A DNA stretch of 14,701 nt, taken from assembly GCA_964647395.1 (NCBI GenBank), contig CAZYHR010000078.1:1-14701 (forward strand), given 5' to 3'. Source of the stretch: Phosphoribacter sp964647395. Lineage in GTDB: Bacteria; Actinomycetota; Actinomycetes; Actinomycetales; Dermatophilaceae. Under the pieces are notes generated by a model that worked only from the letters and a program-made list of their open reading frames with translations, had not been told where the DNA came from and did no database searches. This document shows, in pieces, positions 8,053 through 14,162 of the stretch (the first letter of the stretch is position 1; each line of letters opens with the position of its first letter). Both the position numbers and the translations under genes were made by a program.

Positions 8053-9591
8053 ATGACCTCCTCGCCCGGTCGGGACGTCGCGCACGAGCTCCCCGTCGGC
8101 TGGGCCGGTCGGCTCCGGCGCGAGGTCGCCGACATCCGTTTTGCCTGGGGTGACCGGATCACCCGCTTTGGCACGCTCGGCAGCCTGCTCATCCTGGTCG
8201 GCTCGTTCGGGCCGCAGACCCTGCCCAACGACAACCTGTGGCGTGAGGTCGCGGTGCTCGGCTGGTTCCAGGCCACCCGGGTGGGGCGGCTGGTCGGGCC
8301 GGGCATCATGTTCATCGGCGTGATGATCGTGCTCGATGCCTGGCTGCGGCTGCGCCCGCAGCCCGGGCGCCGGCCGCTGACCCGGGGCACCGTGTGGTGG
8401 TGGAGCCTGCCGCTGCTGCCGGCGCCGCCGCTGCTGTCCTTCGACTCCTACTCGTATGCCGCCCAGGGCGAGATGGTGCACCGCGGCCTGGACCCCTACT
8501 CGCTGGGGCCAGCCGCGCTCGGCGACCTGTTCGCCGCCCAGGTCGACCCGCTGTGGCAGTACACGGCCGCGCCCTATGGGCCGCTGTCGTTGCAGATCCA
8601 GCACATCATCGTCGACCTCACCGGACACAACGCCTATCTGTCGGCGATCCTCATGCGGATCCCCGCCTTCGTCGGGGTGCTGCTCATCGCGATCTACCTG
8701 CCGCGGCTGGCCCGCCTGCTCGGCTACGACCGGGCCACGACGATCTGGCTCGGGGTGCTCAACCCGCTGGTGCTGCTGCACTTCGTCGGCGGCGCCCACA
8801 ACGACTCGCTCATGGTCGGGCTGATGGTCCTCGCGCTGTGGCTCGGCGCCACCCGGCACCTGGTGCTCGGCGCGATCTGCGTCGCCGCCGCCGCCTCGAT
8901 CAAACAGCCCGCGGCGGCGGCCATCATCGCGGTCGCCGCGCTGCACGCCTGGCGGGTGCGCGGCTGGGTGCGGCCGTCCAATCGCGACCTGGTCGGGCCG
9001 GTGCTGCTGTCGCTCGTCGTGTTCGCGGTGAGTTTCGTCGCCATCGGGCTGGCGACCGGGCTGGGATTCGGCTGGATCGCGGCGCTGTCCGTGCCGGGCT
9101 CGGTGCGCTCGATGCTGTCACCGACCTCGTTGGTCGGCACCGGGCTGGAGTGGGTTTTCAACCAACTCGGCTTCCACGACACCGCCGGAGCCATGGTGCC
9201 CTTCCTCAACAAGGTCGGCTCCGTCGTCGGCCTGGTGTTGATGGCCTGGATCGTCTGGCGGTTCAAGGCCAAGCACCCGACCCGGGCCCTGGGCTGGCTG
9301 CTGCTCGCCTTCGTGCTGACCTCGGCCACCGTCCACCCGTGGTACATCCTGTGGGGCGGGCTGATCTTCGCGATGACCGAGACCGGGCGCATCGCCCGGC
9401 GGGTCGTCGTCTGGACCACCTGCGGGCTGGTCGTCTACTCGGTCGTCGACGCGGCCACCCGCAACTTCGCCATCGCCGTCGGGGTCGCCGCCGCGCTCGG
9501 GTTGATCTGGATCACCACCGGCCACGACCGCGACCTGATCCGCGCCCCGGACCACCGCGACGACCCCGAGCCGGACCCGGAGCGGGCCTGA
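8053..9591 (+). CDS. MptB-like polyprenol-phosphomannose-dependent alpha-1,6-mannosyltransferase (GT-C family)
   Basis: This is a 512-residue multispanning membrane protein with about 12-13 hydrophobic segments and short cytoplasmic ends (acidic C-terminus HRDDPEPDPERA). The extracytoplasmic motif FDSYSYAAQGEMVHRGLDPY near residue 130, with its acidic residue, is characteristic of actinobacterial MptA/MptB-type glycosyltransferases. So are APYGPL, NPLVLLHFVGGAHND and the later TVHPWY. These enzymes add mannose from polyprenyl-phosphomannose to lipomannan or related glycans on the outer membrane face. The exact acceptor here is inferred only from family membership. The ATG at 8053 follows a GGAG at suitable distance. 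TAGGGT at 8015-8020 could be a -10 box in the 52-base gap after the MFS gene, so this may be a separate transcription unit. Family confidence is high, substrate confidence moderate. Confidence 0.85.
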   Translation: MTSSPGRDVAHELPVGWAGRLRREVADIRFAWGDRITRFGTLGSLLILVGSFGPQTLPNDNLWREVAVLGWFQATRVGRLVGPGIMFIGVMIVLDAWLRLRPQPGRRPLTRGTVWWWSLPLLPAPPLLSFDSYSYAAQGEMVHRGLDPYSLGPAALGDLFAAQVDPLWQYTAAPYGPLSLQIQHIIVDLTGHNAYLSAILMRIPAFVGVLLIAIYLPRLARLLGYDRATTIWLGVLNPLVLLHFVGGAHNDSLMVGLMVLALWLGATRHLVLGAICVAAAASIKQPAAAAIIAVAALHAWRVRGWVRPSNRDLVGPVLLSLVVFAVSFVAIGLATGLGFGWIAALSVPGSVRSMLSPTSLVGTGLEWVFNQLGFHDTAGAMVPFLNKVGSVVGLVLMAWIVWRFKAKHPTRALGWLLLAFVLTSATVHPWYILWGGLIFAMTETGRIARRVVVWTTCGLVVYSVVDAATRNFAIAVGVAAALGLIWITTGHDRDLIRAPDHRDDPEPDPERA

Positions 9592-9622
9592 GCCTCGCCC
9601 GGAGCCGCGGCGGGCGGCCGGG

Positions 9623-9648
9623 GGAACACGGTCGACAGCCGGCACGTT
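9623..9648 (+). promoter_or_regulatory. SigR/SigH-type promoter element upstream of ssrA
   Basis: GGAAC at 9623-9627 and GTT at 9646-9648 are separated by exactly 18 bases, matching the GGAAT-N18-GTT consensus of the actinobacterial redox sigma factor SigR/SigH. Transcription would start near 9655, leaving an 80-base leader before the mature tmRNA end at 9737, removable by RNase P. In Streptomyces, ssrA is reported to be induced through SigR during disulphide stress, which supports the reading. It is not proven here. Confidence 0.6.
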
Positions 9649-9672
9649 GCACGGCATACTGGATCGTCCCCC

Positions 9673-9692
9673 GGCGGTTGGTGACAACCGCC
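9673..9692 (+). other. Short perfect hairpin with GTGA loop between the mannosyltransferase gene and ssrA
   Basis: GGCGGTTG (9673-9680) and CAACCGCC (9685-9692) form a perfect 8-bp stem with the GNRA-type loop GTGA. There is no T-tract afterwards. It lies between two candidate ssrA promoters. It may be a weak terminator for upstream transcription, a regulator-binding palindrome, or a leader structure of the long precursor. Confidence 0.5.
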
Positions 9693-9698
9693 CGGACG

Positions 9699-9726
9699 TT
9701 GACAATTGCACAGCGTGACGTGGACT
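9699..9726 (+). promoter_or_regulatory. Possible housekeeping promoter of ssrA (TTGACA box)
   Basis: TTGACA at 9699-9704 is a perfect -35 consensus. The best partner, TGGACT at 9721-9726 after 16 bases, matches a -10 box only weakly. It would start transcription a few bases before the mature tmRNA end at 9737, as expected for a direct promoter. The -35 is clear and the -10 doubtful. Confidence 0.4.
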
Positions 9727-9736
9727 CAACCCCAAC

Positions 9737-10102
9737 GGGGGTGATCGGTTTCGACGGTGGTCGTCATTGCCGGAGAAGCGGGCCGAGGATGCACGGTTAT
9801 CTCGTTAACGACCCGTGCGAACCCATAGGTGCCAACGCAAAGCGCACCGACTTCGCCCTCGCCGCCTGAGCGAGCCTCGAAGTCCGTCAGCCTGAGCTAG
9901 CTTCCGACTCAGTGCCTGGCGTCAGCTAGGAAGCTCCACCGCGCGGCCTCGCCGAGGGGTCGCGCGGGACAACCCACTCGGCTGGGCCTGTCGGGGAACG
10001 TGTGCGCGCGAGCCCCGGGGCCGAGAAAATCCCTAGCGCACTGCGCCCGGAGAAGACCGGCCGTCACGTCATCGGACGCGGGTTCGATTCCCGCCACCTC
10101 CA
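9737..10102 (+). ncRNA. ssrA: Transfer-messenger RNA (tmRNA)
   Basis: This is the trans-translation RNA, charged with alanine at its tRNA-like end, which rescues stalled ribosomes with SmpB. The 5' end GGGGGUG (9737-9743) pairs over seven positions, with one G-U, with CACCUCC (10095-10101); A10102 is the discriminator. Conserved GGUUUCGAC follows the 5' strand, and the T-arm GGGUUCGAUUCCC lies near the 3' end. Mature length is about 366 nt plus CCA. The genome reads CC then T after the discriminator, so the final A must be added enzymatically. The internal reading frame encodes ANAKRTDFALAA, an actinobacterial degradation tag. The stretch between the tag stop and the T-arm should hold the pseudoknots, which I did not fold base by base. 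A terminator-like hairpin follows directly. Confidence 0.97.
9831..9869 (+). other. tmRNA tag-peptide reading frame (ANAKRTDFALAA)
   Basis: The resume codon GCC at 9831 opens a 12-codon frame ending at TGA (9867-9869). It encodes ANAKRTDFALAA, added after the tRNA-borne alanine. The C-terminal ALAA is the signal read by ClpXP-type proteases. The upstream CCCATAGGT context resembles the determinant region that sets the resume frame. The KRTDFALAA core resembles tags from other Micrococcales. Confidence 0.93.
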
Positions 10103-10106
10103 CCTC

Positions 10107-10144
10107 GGGGGGAAGTGTTGAACTCCACGTTCAGCACTTCCCCC
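10107..10144 (+). terminator. Long GC-rich hairpin, probable ssrA terminator
   Basis: GGGGGAAGTGTTGAAC (10108-10123) pairs with GTTCAGCACTTCCCCC (10129-10144) across a 5-base loop, a 16-bp stem with one G-U pair. It begins six bases after the tmRNA discriminator. There is no strong T-tract, but actinobacterial terminators often lack one. A second tight inverted repeat follows at 10146-10169 (CCGACTTTGCC / GGCAAGGTCGG, one wobble) and could act as a backup. Confidence 0.7.
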
Positions 10145-10194
10145 ACCGACTTTGCCTCGGCAAGGTCGGCAAGGGTTAGTCCCACGTCACCGTG

Positions 10195-11083
10195 GGTCTT
10201 GTCGAACTCCTTGGCCAGCGCGGTCAACTGGGCTTCGGCTTCGAGCGCGGATCCGGTGTGGTAGGCCTTGCGGATCCGCTTCTCCACCGGTGCCCGCATG
10301 TTCTCGGGCAGGTGGTCGCGGACGTTGCGCAGCTTGTGCAACTGGCACCTGGCGAGCACCGGGGAGTCGAACACCTCGTTGACGCCGGCGGCCAGCGCCT
10401 TGGCGCCGTCGAGGACCGCGAGAAATCGGCTTGCTGGTGTCCAGGCCGCGGTCGCGCAGCCCGGCCAGCAGGGTCTTGACCGCGGTTGTGTTCTCGGTCG
10501 ACCCTCGACCAGCCCCATCGGGTGCTTGATGCCATCGATGTCGATGCCCAGGGCGACGACGCACAGGTGCTCGGCGAAGTACACCCCGTCGATCATCAAC
10601 GCGACCAGGTCCAGGCTGCTCAGGTCGCCGACCAGCAGATCGGCCAGCGCCGTCTCGGTCATCGCGACGAACCGGCGCGACACCGCAGACCTGCCGGTGG
10701 ACCGCGAAGACGCCTCGACCGCCCCGCCGAGCGGCTCCAGGCCAGCGCCGTAGTGCCGGGTCGAAGCCCACCGAGCATCCGCTCCATGGCCATCCGTCCG
10801 AACAGCTCGGCGCCGTTGAACAGCTCGTACGCCGGCACCGGCAACTCCCCAGACCCGTCCGTTGCGCGGACCCGCGGCCGGGTGACCGGTACCCGCCGGC
10901 CGCCCAGCGTGACCGACCCGCGCTCCGTACCGTGCCTGCTGGCCGACCGCTGCGGGTCGTGCCTACCCTTCGGGCCGCACACCGCGGTCACGTCGGCCTC
11001 CATCAACTGCGCCATCACCTGCAGCCCGGCACCGACCGCGAGGGCCAGCAGCCCCTCGCGGTGTCGGCGGCGATCTGCTCCAT
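10195..11083 (-). pseudogene. IS256-family transposase remnant with several frameshifts and no C-terminus
   Basis: On the minus strand, reading down from about 11083, successive frames encode an actinobacterial IS256 (mutator-type) transposase. Recognisable pieces include LLALAVGAGLQVMAQLMEADV, CGPKGRHDPQRSASRHG, SVTLGGRRVPVTRPRVRA, VSRRFVAMTETALADLL, LVALMIDGVYFAEHLCVVAL, STENTTAVKTLLAGLRDRGL, VLDGAKALAAGVNEVFDSP and RCQLHKLRNVRDHLPENM. The first two catalytic aspartates (MIDGV, VLDGA) are present. Homology stops after KEFDKTH near 10195, so the region with the catalytic glutamate is gone. Single-base shifts are visible near 10767 (GLSTRHYG), 10500 (EGSTENT) and 10422 (KPILAVLDG), and probably near 11060. 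It cannot make an active enzyme. No flanking inverted repeats or target duplication were seen. Transposase identity is firm; the exact edges are approximate. Confidence 0.88.
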
Positions 11084-11550
11084 CGCGATGTCGGCAACCC
11101 AGAGCCGGTCCGGCGCGGTCGGGGCGAAGTTGCCTCCGACCGCCGTGGACCCGATGAATCTCCTCCAACAAGAACAGGTCACGCTCCTGGCGGGCGGTCG
11201 GCGTCTTCCTGACGTGCTCGTAGTAGGTCGACGGGGCCACCGGTAGCCCGTGCTCGGTGGGCACGGCACAGCTGGGCTCGACACCCCAGCGCAGGCCACC
11301 GGGTTCGCGGTGGTCGGCGTGTTCGCGGATGAAGTCCACGATCCCCGGGAAGGCCGGTCGAGCTCGGCACCGAAGAAAGCCGCTGCGGCCTTCAGAATCG
11401 AGTTGGCCCGCTTCAGCTCGGCGTTCTCCCGCTTCAACCGTTTGACCTCGGCCGACTCCCCGCTCGTGACTCCAGGCCGGGCGCCGGCATCGACCTGGGC
11501 TTGGCGGACCCACTTACGGACCGTCTCCGGGGTTCCGAACCCCGAGCATC
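11084..11550 (-). pseudogene. IS3-family transposase remnant (OrfA end plus start of OrfB), joined to the IS256 remnant
   Basis: The minus strand from about 11550 encodes the tail of an IS3 OrfA: LGVRNP, then after a one-base shift ETVRKWVRQAQVDAG, then EVKRLKRENAELKRANSILK with its leucine-zipper-like heptads, then FFGAELDRP. The start of OrfB follows (IVDFIREHADH, WGVEPSCAVPTEHGLPVAPSTYYEHV, LLEEIHRVH). After that an internal deletion jumps to FAPTAPDRLWVADI, the start of the DDE integrase core, where the IS256 sequence takes over at about 11084. The OrfA helix-turn-helix start and nearly all of the catalytic core are missing, so it is inactive. A palindrome (CGGGGTTC, C, GAACCCCG) at 11528-11544 sits at the broken OrfA end. 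Both elements face the same way, giving a fused wreck. Confidence 0.82.
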
Positions 11551-11991
11551 TCAATCTGTATCGTGGCATGAACCCGAGAGGATGTCTTGGACGTGGCGAC
11601 GCAAGATGTGCACCCCGGACTTGCCGCACGAGGGGAAATGAAGGTCGTCTTTGCGTGTCCGCAGATTGAGCCTCGAGAAGAATTCCTCCCGACTGAGCGG
11701 CACGTCGGAAATAAGGAACCAGCGGAAACCGCTCGGCCTCCCGGGGATCCCGAGTGCGTTCAGAAACTCGTCTATCTCGTCCTCGATCGTCTTGAGTTGC
11801 GCCTCGTCGACAACAGATCGCTGGGCGGCTCCCTCAAAATGGCCCATCAAGGCAAACCGTCCATCCCCCGTCGGTTGCCGGGGACTTCGCAGGACCCGGG
11901 AGTTCTCGGCAACCGCGGCGACGAGCGCTTCCCAGTCCGTCTCAGCAAGCTCGATCACGCCACGAGTCTCCCAGGCCGATATCGAACCCAT
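11551..11991 (-). CDS. Hypothetical protein, 146 aa, coupled to a small upstream gene
   Basis: I do not recognise this protein. The ATG at 11991-11989 was chosen because it overlaps the upstream TGA as TGATG; ATG 11997 and GTG 11994 in the same frame are alternatives. The protein is acidic in its N-terminal half (VIELAETDWEALVAAVAEN, VVDEAQLKTIEDEIDEFLNAL). It then turns mixed and basic (SGFRWFLISDVPLSREEFF, RKDDLHFPSCGKSGVHILRR). It has no signal peptide or membrane span and one cysteine pair-less SCGKSG segment. Base composition is less GC-rich than the core genes, suggesting transfer. The last residues (SGSCHDTD) run up to the broken IS3 edge, so the true C-terminus may have been cut. Following a small, possibly membrane-associated peptide gene, an immunity or antidote role is conceivable but purely inferred. 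Confidence 0.6.
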   Translation of the reverse strand: MGSISAWETRGVIELAETDWEALVAAVAENSRVLRSPRQPTGDGRFALMGHFEGAAQRSVVDEAQLKTIEDEIDEFLNALGIPGRPSGFRWFLISDVPLSREEFFSRLNLRTRKDDLHFPSCGKSGVHILRRHVQDILSGSCHDTD

Positions 11992-12191
11992 CACCATTGG
12001 AGATAGCAGTTGTCGTTACCCCAGCACTGGACCATGCCAGTCTTAAGTGGAGAAATTCCCCAGGTGATGGAGTAGCCAGCCGCGTTGAAGTTGCCCTTGA
12101 GCTGCGCATAGTACTGATTACTATTGTCTAGACGATACCCGTATATCGTTGTGGCGATGACGAGCAGGCCTCGTCGGAGTGCGGATGTCAC
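11991..12191 (-). CDS. Unrecognised 66-aa peptide with strong ribosome binding site
   Basis: The GTG at 12191-12189 follows a perfect AGGAGG (12204-12199) at 7 bases, which fixes this start over ATG 12227 and the longer open frame. The peptide begins MTSALRRGLLVIATTIYGY, a basic pair then a short hydrophobic run that could be a weak membrane anchor or signal. It continues with a polar aromatic part (LDNSNQYYAQLKGNFNAAGY) and ends GMVQCWGNDNCYLQW with two cysteines five residues apart. The stop TGA overlaps the start of the downstream 146-aa gene (TGATG), so the two are probably translated together. Size, basic-hydrophobic start and a coupled neutral partner recall small toxins or bacteriocin-like peptides with an immunity gene, but I see no match to a named family. 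Composition is visibly more A/T-rich than the core genes. Confidence 0.6.
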   Translation of the reverse strand: MTSALRRGLLVIATTIYGYRLDNSNQYYAQLKGNFNAAGYSITWGISPLKTGMVQCWGNDNCYLQW

Positions 12192-12198
12192 GAGAGAA

Positions 12199-12204
12199 CC
12201 TCCT
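12199..12204 (-). promoter_or_regulatory. Perfect Shine-Dalgarno (AGGAGG) for the 66-aa gene
   Basis: AGGAGG on the minus strand ends seven bases before the GTG at 12191. It is the strongest ribosome binding site in the accessory region and decides the start. A TATATT lies at 12212-12207, but a start point 7 bases beyond it would fall inside this site, so TATATT is not a useful promoter. Confidence 0.75.
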
Positions 12205-12451
12205 GGAATATAGAAGGATCGGTGCATGAAATCGTGGTGGAACTGGTGTGCGAAATCCTCGATACGCAAAGGTATTACCGACTGATGCGAGGACGTATGA
12301 GCCCTGGAGGCGGGCATTGCCCTTGTGGCACGCCCCATGCCCTGGGCCGGGGCAAATTTGTGTAACGCCACTCATGCTATGCACCCGTTTCTACTGCTGC
12401 CATCGGAAGGGCTGTGACCCGGGCCCGTCCCCAGGCGCGCAAGGTCGCTGC
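12205..12451. other. Gene-free, less GC-rich stretch upstream of the small gene
   Basis: I see no convincing gene here. Open frames on both strands lack a ribosome binding site and conserved sequence. The part up to about 12300 is clearly more A/T-rich than the core genome and may hold the promoter of the 66-aa gene. TAATAC on the minus strand near 12275 is a weak -10 candidate without a matching -35. Confidence 0.4.
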
Positions 12452-12475
12452 TGAGGTCCCCCAAGATCGTGGAGG
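12452..12475. repeat. Possible IS end (terminal inverted repeat candidate)
   Basis: TGAGGTCCCCCAAGATCG followed by TGGAGG lies about 7 bases beyond the stop of the transposase fragment. It starts with TG and has the C-run typical of IS3-family ends. No matching opposite end was found in the window, which fits a truncated element. Confidence 0.35.
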
Positions 12476-12481
12476 GTTTCT

Positions 12482-12865
12482 CTATGCCGCGACTGGTTGG
12501 TCGTCGGCGGTGGTGCGCGCCTCGAAGGCGATGGGTGACATCATGGCAGCCGAGCTGTGACGGCGCACCGTGTTGTAGAACTCGAAGCACCGTTCGGCCA
12601 CGACGCATTGGGCGTGGTCGGTGTCGGTGAACTCGTTGCGGTTCATGCGCCCCCGGCCCGGTTTGAGCACTCCCCACCCGGTCAACCCCTCGGTCTCGAA
12701 CGCCGATCGCCATGCCCGCACCGTCACCGGCGTCACCCCATGACGCGCCGCGGCCGCCTCTTTGGAGGAGCGAGCGACCTTCGGTCTTTCGTCGTCCTTC
12801 AGTCGCTCACCGCGTGCCGTAGCACGTGGTGGGACACTTTGATGATGAGTGAGGTGGTCAGCCAA
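12482..12865 (-). pseudogene. Internally deleted transposase fragment (HTH start joined to IS3-type integrase end)
   Basis: The minus-strand frame carries an N-terminal helix-turn-helix of transposase type (RLKDDERPKVARSSKEAAAARHGVTPVTVRAWRSAF, then EGLTGWGVLKPGRGR). It runs straight into the extreme C-terminus of an IS3-type integrase (ERCFEFYNTVRRHSSAAMMSPIAFEAR), whose FYN-RRHS-SP signature is characteristic. The whole DDE catalytic core between them is missing, so the 127 codons are a deletion product without activity. The real translation start is unclear; the open frame extends to 12865, where it crosses the start of the divergent antitoxin remnant. The HTH and the integrase end may come from one element or from two different ones. 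Confidence 0.6.
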
Positions 12866-13103
12866 CGTGAGCTGCGCAACGACAGTGGGCGCATCATGAG
12901 CGCGCTCGACGAGGGACGCTCCTTCGTTGTCACACGGAACTCGGTTCCGGTCGGCGAACTGCGACCTCTTCGTCGTCGGCGGCTGGTGGAGGCCCGGTTT
13001 GTCCGCGACTGAACTTCTCTGTGGCGCCCCCCGGATGGACGCTGGACAGTTCCGGCGCTATCTGGACGCGATCGTCGACCAGACGGTGGATCCGCGTGCC
13101 TGA
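12842..13103 (+). pseudogene. Phd/YefM-type antitoxin (vapB-like), frameshifted
   Basis: ATG at 12842 (or 12845) opens a Phd/YefM-family antitoxin: SEVVSQRELRNDSGRIMSAL, EGRSFVVTRNSVPVGELRPLRRRR. Such antitoxins bind their own promoter through the N-terminal domain and wrap their toxin with the C-terminal tail. The frame stops early at 13010-13012 (RFVRD, stop). The expected toxin-binding tail continues one frame over: SATELLCGAPRMDAGQFRRYL, IVDQTVDPRA, stop at 13101-13103. A two-base deletion within GTC-TCC-GCG near 13003 would explain it. The product would keep the DNA-binding half but lose the neutralising tail. No clear ribosome binding site precedes the ATG. The toxin frame overlaps the ancestral stop, as in intact vapBC pairs. 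Confidence 0.78.
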
Positions 13104-13500
13104 GCGGGCGGCTGCGGGCTGCTGGACACTTCTGTGGTCAGCGATCTGGACCTCATCGGCCCGGCAGAACTGCCGCTCACCGTCGGGGTCGTCGCCATCA
13201 CGATGGCTGAACTGGTCGCTGGGCCGGCGGCGAGCATGGATGCAGCCGAGCGCGCTCGCCGCCAGGATCGGCTGCAGCGCGCGGAAGCCGACTTCGAGCC
13301 CATTCCCTTCGGCACCGAGGCCGCCAGAGCGTATGGGCGGGTCCACGCAGCTGGCGTGGCCGCCGGCCGTCAGCCGCGACGCCGGTTCGCCGACTTGCTG
13401 ATCGCGGCGACAGCGGTGGGCCGAGGGCCTACCGCTGGTGACCCGCAACCGTCAGGACTTCGCGGGGCTGGAGGACTTGGTGGACGTCATCTCCGTCTGA
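13100..13500 (+). pseudogene. PIN-domain (VapC) ribonuclease toxin, frameshifted
   Basis: This is the toxin partner of the preceding antitoxin. VapC toxins are Mg-dependent RNases that cut tRNA or rRNA. In frame pieces I read SGRLRG, then GLLDTSVVSDLDLIGPAELP, VGVVAITMAELVAGPAAS, FGTEAARAYGRVHAAG, RRFADLLIAATAV, then in another frame EGLPLVTRNRQDFAGLEDLVDV ending at TGA 13498-13500. The acidic PIN residues are all recognisable (LLDTS, MAELV, FADLL, RQDF). Two indels break the gene: one between the start and LLDTS near 13115, and an extra G near 13415 (GTGGGCC for GTGGCC). The start is CTG at 13100, overlapping the antitoxin stop (CTGA), where GTGA is usual. The toxin is therefore almost surely dead, matching loss of its antitoxin. 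Confidence 0.8.
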
Positions 13501-13671
13501 CGACGCCGTCTTTCGACGCGACGAGGACCAACTCGCGACGAGAAGGAGGTGCTCGCCGGACGTGAAGCGTTCAACGAGTGCCCCCGAGTTCCCCTGCGGC
13601 GAGCACCATCAGGTATGCCGCGTGGACACGTCACGCTGTGCGGTCACCTCCGCGGACGATCGCTACCTGCG

Positions 13672-13699
13672 CCGGTGATCGCTGTCCGGCGATCATCGG
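13672..13699 (-). terminator. Hairpin after the YccF gene, probable terminator
   Basis: CCGGTGATCGC (13672-13682) and GCGATCATCGG (13689-13699) form an 11-bp stem with one G-U pair and a 6-base loop. It starts ten bases past the stop of the minus-strand YccF gene. No T-tract follows. It marks the end of the thioredoxin-yccF unit and also the edge between core genes and the decayed accessory region. Confidence 0.55.
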
Positions 13700-13709
13700 G
13701 TGTCGCCGC

Positions 13710-14117
13710 TCAGATCGACACCCGGCGCCGCTCGGCGGGCACCGAGTCGACCGGCACGACGTCCTTGCCCATCGGCACGAGCGACACCGGGATGAGCTTG
13801 AGATTGCCCAGCGCGAGGGGGATGCCGACGATGGTGATCGCCTGGGCGATCGCCGTGGTGAGATGGCCGAGCGCCAGCCACCAGCCGAACAGCAGCAGCC
13901 ACACGACGTTGCCGACCGTCGAGGCGGCGCCGGCCTGTGGCTTGTCGACGACGGTGCGCCCGAACGGCCACAGCGCGAAACTCGCCATCCGGAACGCCGC
14001 GATGCCCCACGGGATGGTGACGACCAGGACGCAGGCGAGCAGGCCGGCCAGCAGATAGCCGAGCCAGAGCCAGAAGCCGCCGAAGACGACCCAGATGATG
14101 TTGAGGATCAACCGCAT
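13710..14117 (-). CDS. YccF-family (DUF307) membrane protein
   Basis: The protein has 135 residues, close to the family norm. It begins MRLILNIIWVVFGGFWLWLGYL and has paired YccF domains: IPWGIAAFRMASFALWPFGR in the first half and VGIPLALGNLKLIPVSLVPMGK in the second. Hydrophobic spans cover about residues 4-40 and 70-100. The ATG at 14117 is preceded by AGGGGG at 5 bases. It lies 45 bases after the thioredoxin stop, so the two are probably cotranscribed. YccF proteins are inner-membrane proteins of uncertain function, and no enzymatic role is claimed. The C-terminus is polar (DSVPAERRRVSI). The family call is strong because both halves show the repeated glycine/proline WG-IA-FR and GIPLALGN patterns. 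Confidence 0.9.
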   Translation of the reverse strand: MRLILNIIWVVFGGFWLWLGYLLAGLLACVLVVTIPWGIAAFRMASFALWPFGRTVVDKPQAGAASTVGNVVWLLLFGWWLALGHLTTAIAQAITIVGIPLALGNLKLIPVSLVPMGKDVVPVDSVPAERRRVSI

Positions 14118-14162
14118 GACTGCCCCCTGTCGTCGGCGGGCCGGTTGGGTGGGCCGCGCGGC

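Noticed and set aside
9909..10103. Minus-strand frame beginning MEVAGIEPASDD
   Set aside because: It lies wholly inside the tmRNA. This kind of frame, read across the antisense T-arm, is a common false gene call.
11587..12006. Plus-strand frame opposite the 146-aa hypothetical gene
   Set aside because: It lacks a ribosome binding site and a protein-like pattern. The minus strand has coupling to a gene with a perfect Shine-Dalgarno.
12207..12212. TATATT as -10 box of the 66-aa gene
   Set aside because: The resulting transcript would start inside the ribosome binding site, and no -35 box stands at the right distance.
10103..13700. A second copy of the tmRNA 3' end (attR) closing an island
   Set aside because: I looked for the T-arm and acceptor sequence (GGGTTCGATTCCCGCC) downstream and saw no repeat inside the window, nor any integrase gene.
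13549..14058. Plus-strand frame near AGGAGG at 13544
   Set aside because: The AGGAGG overlaps the GTG instead of being spaced from it, and the frame runs antisense through the YccF gene.
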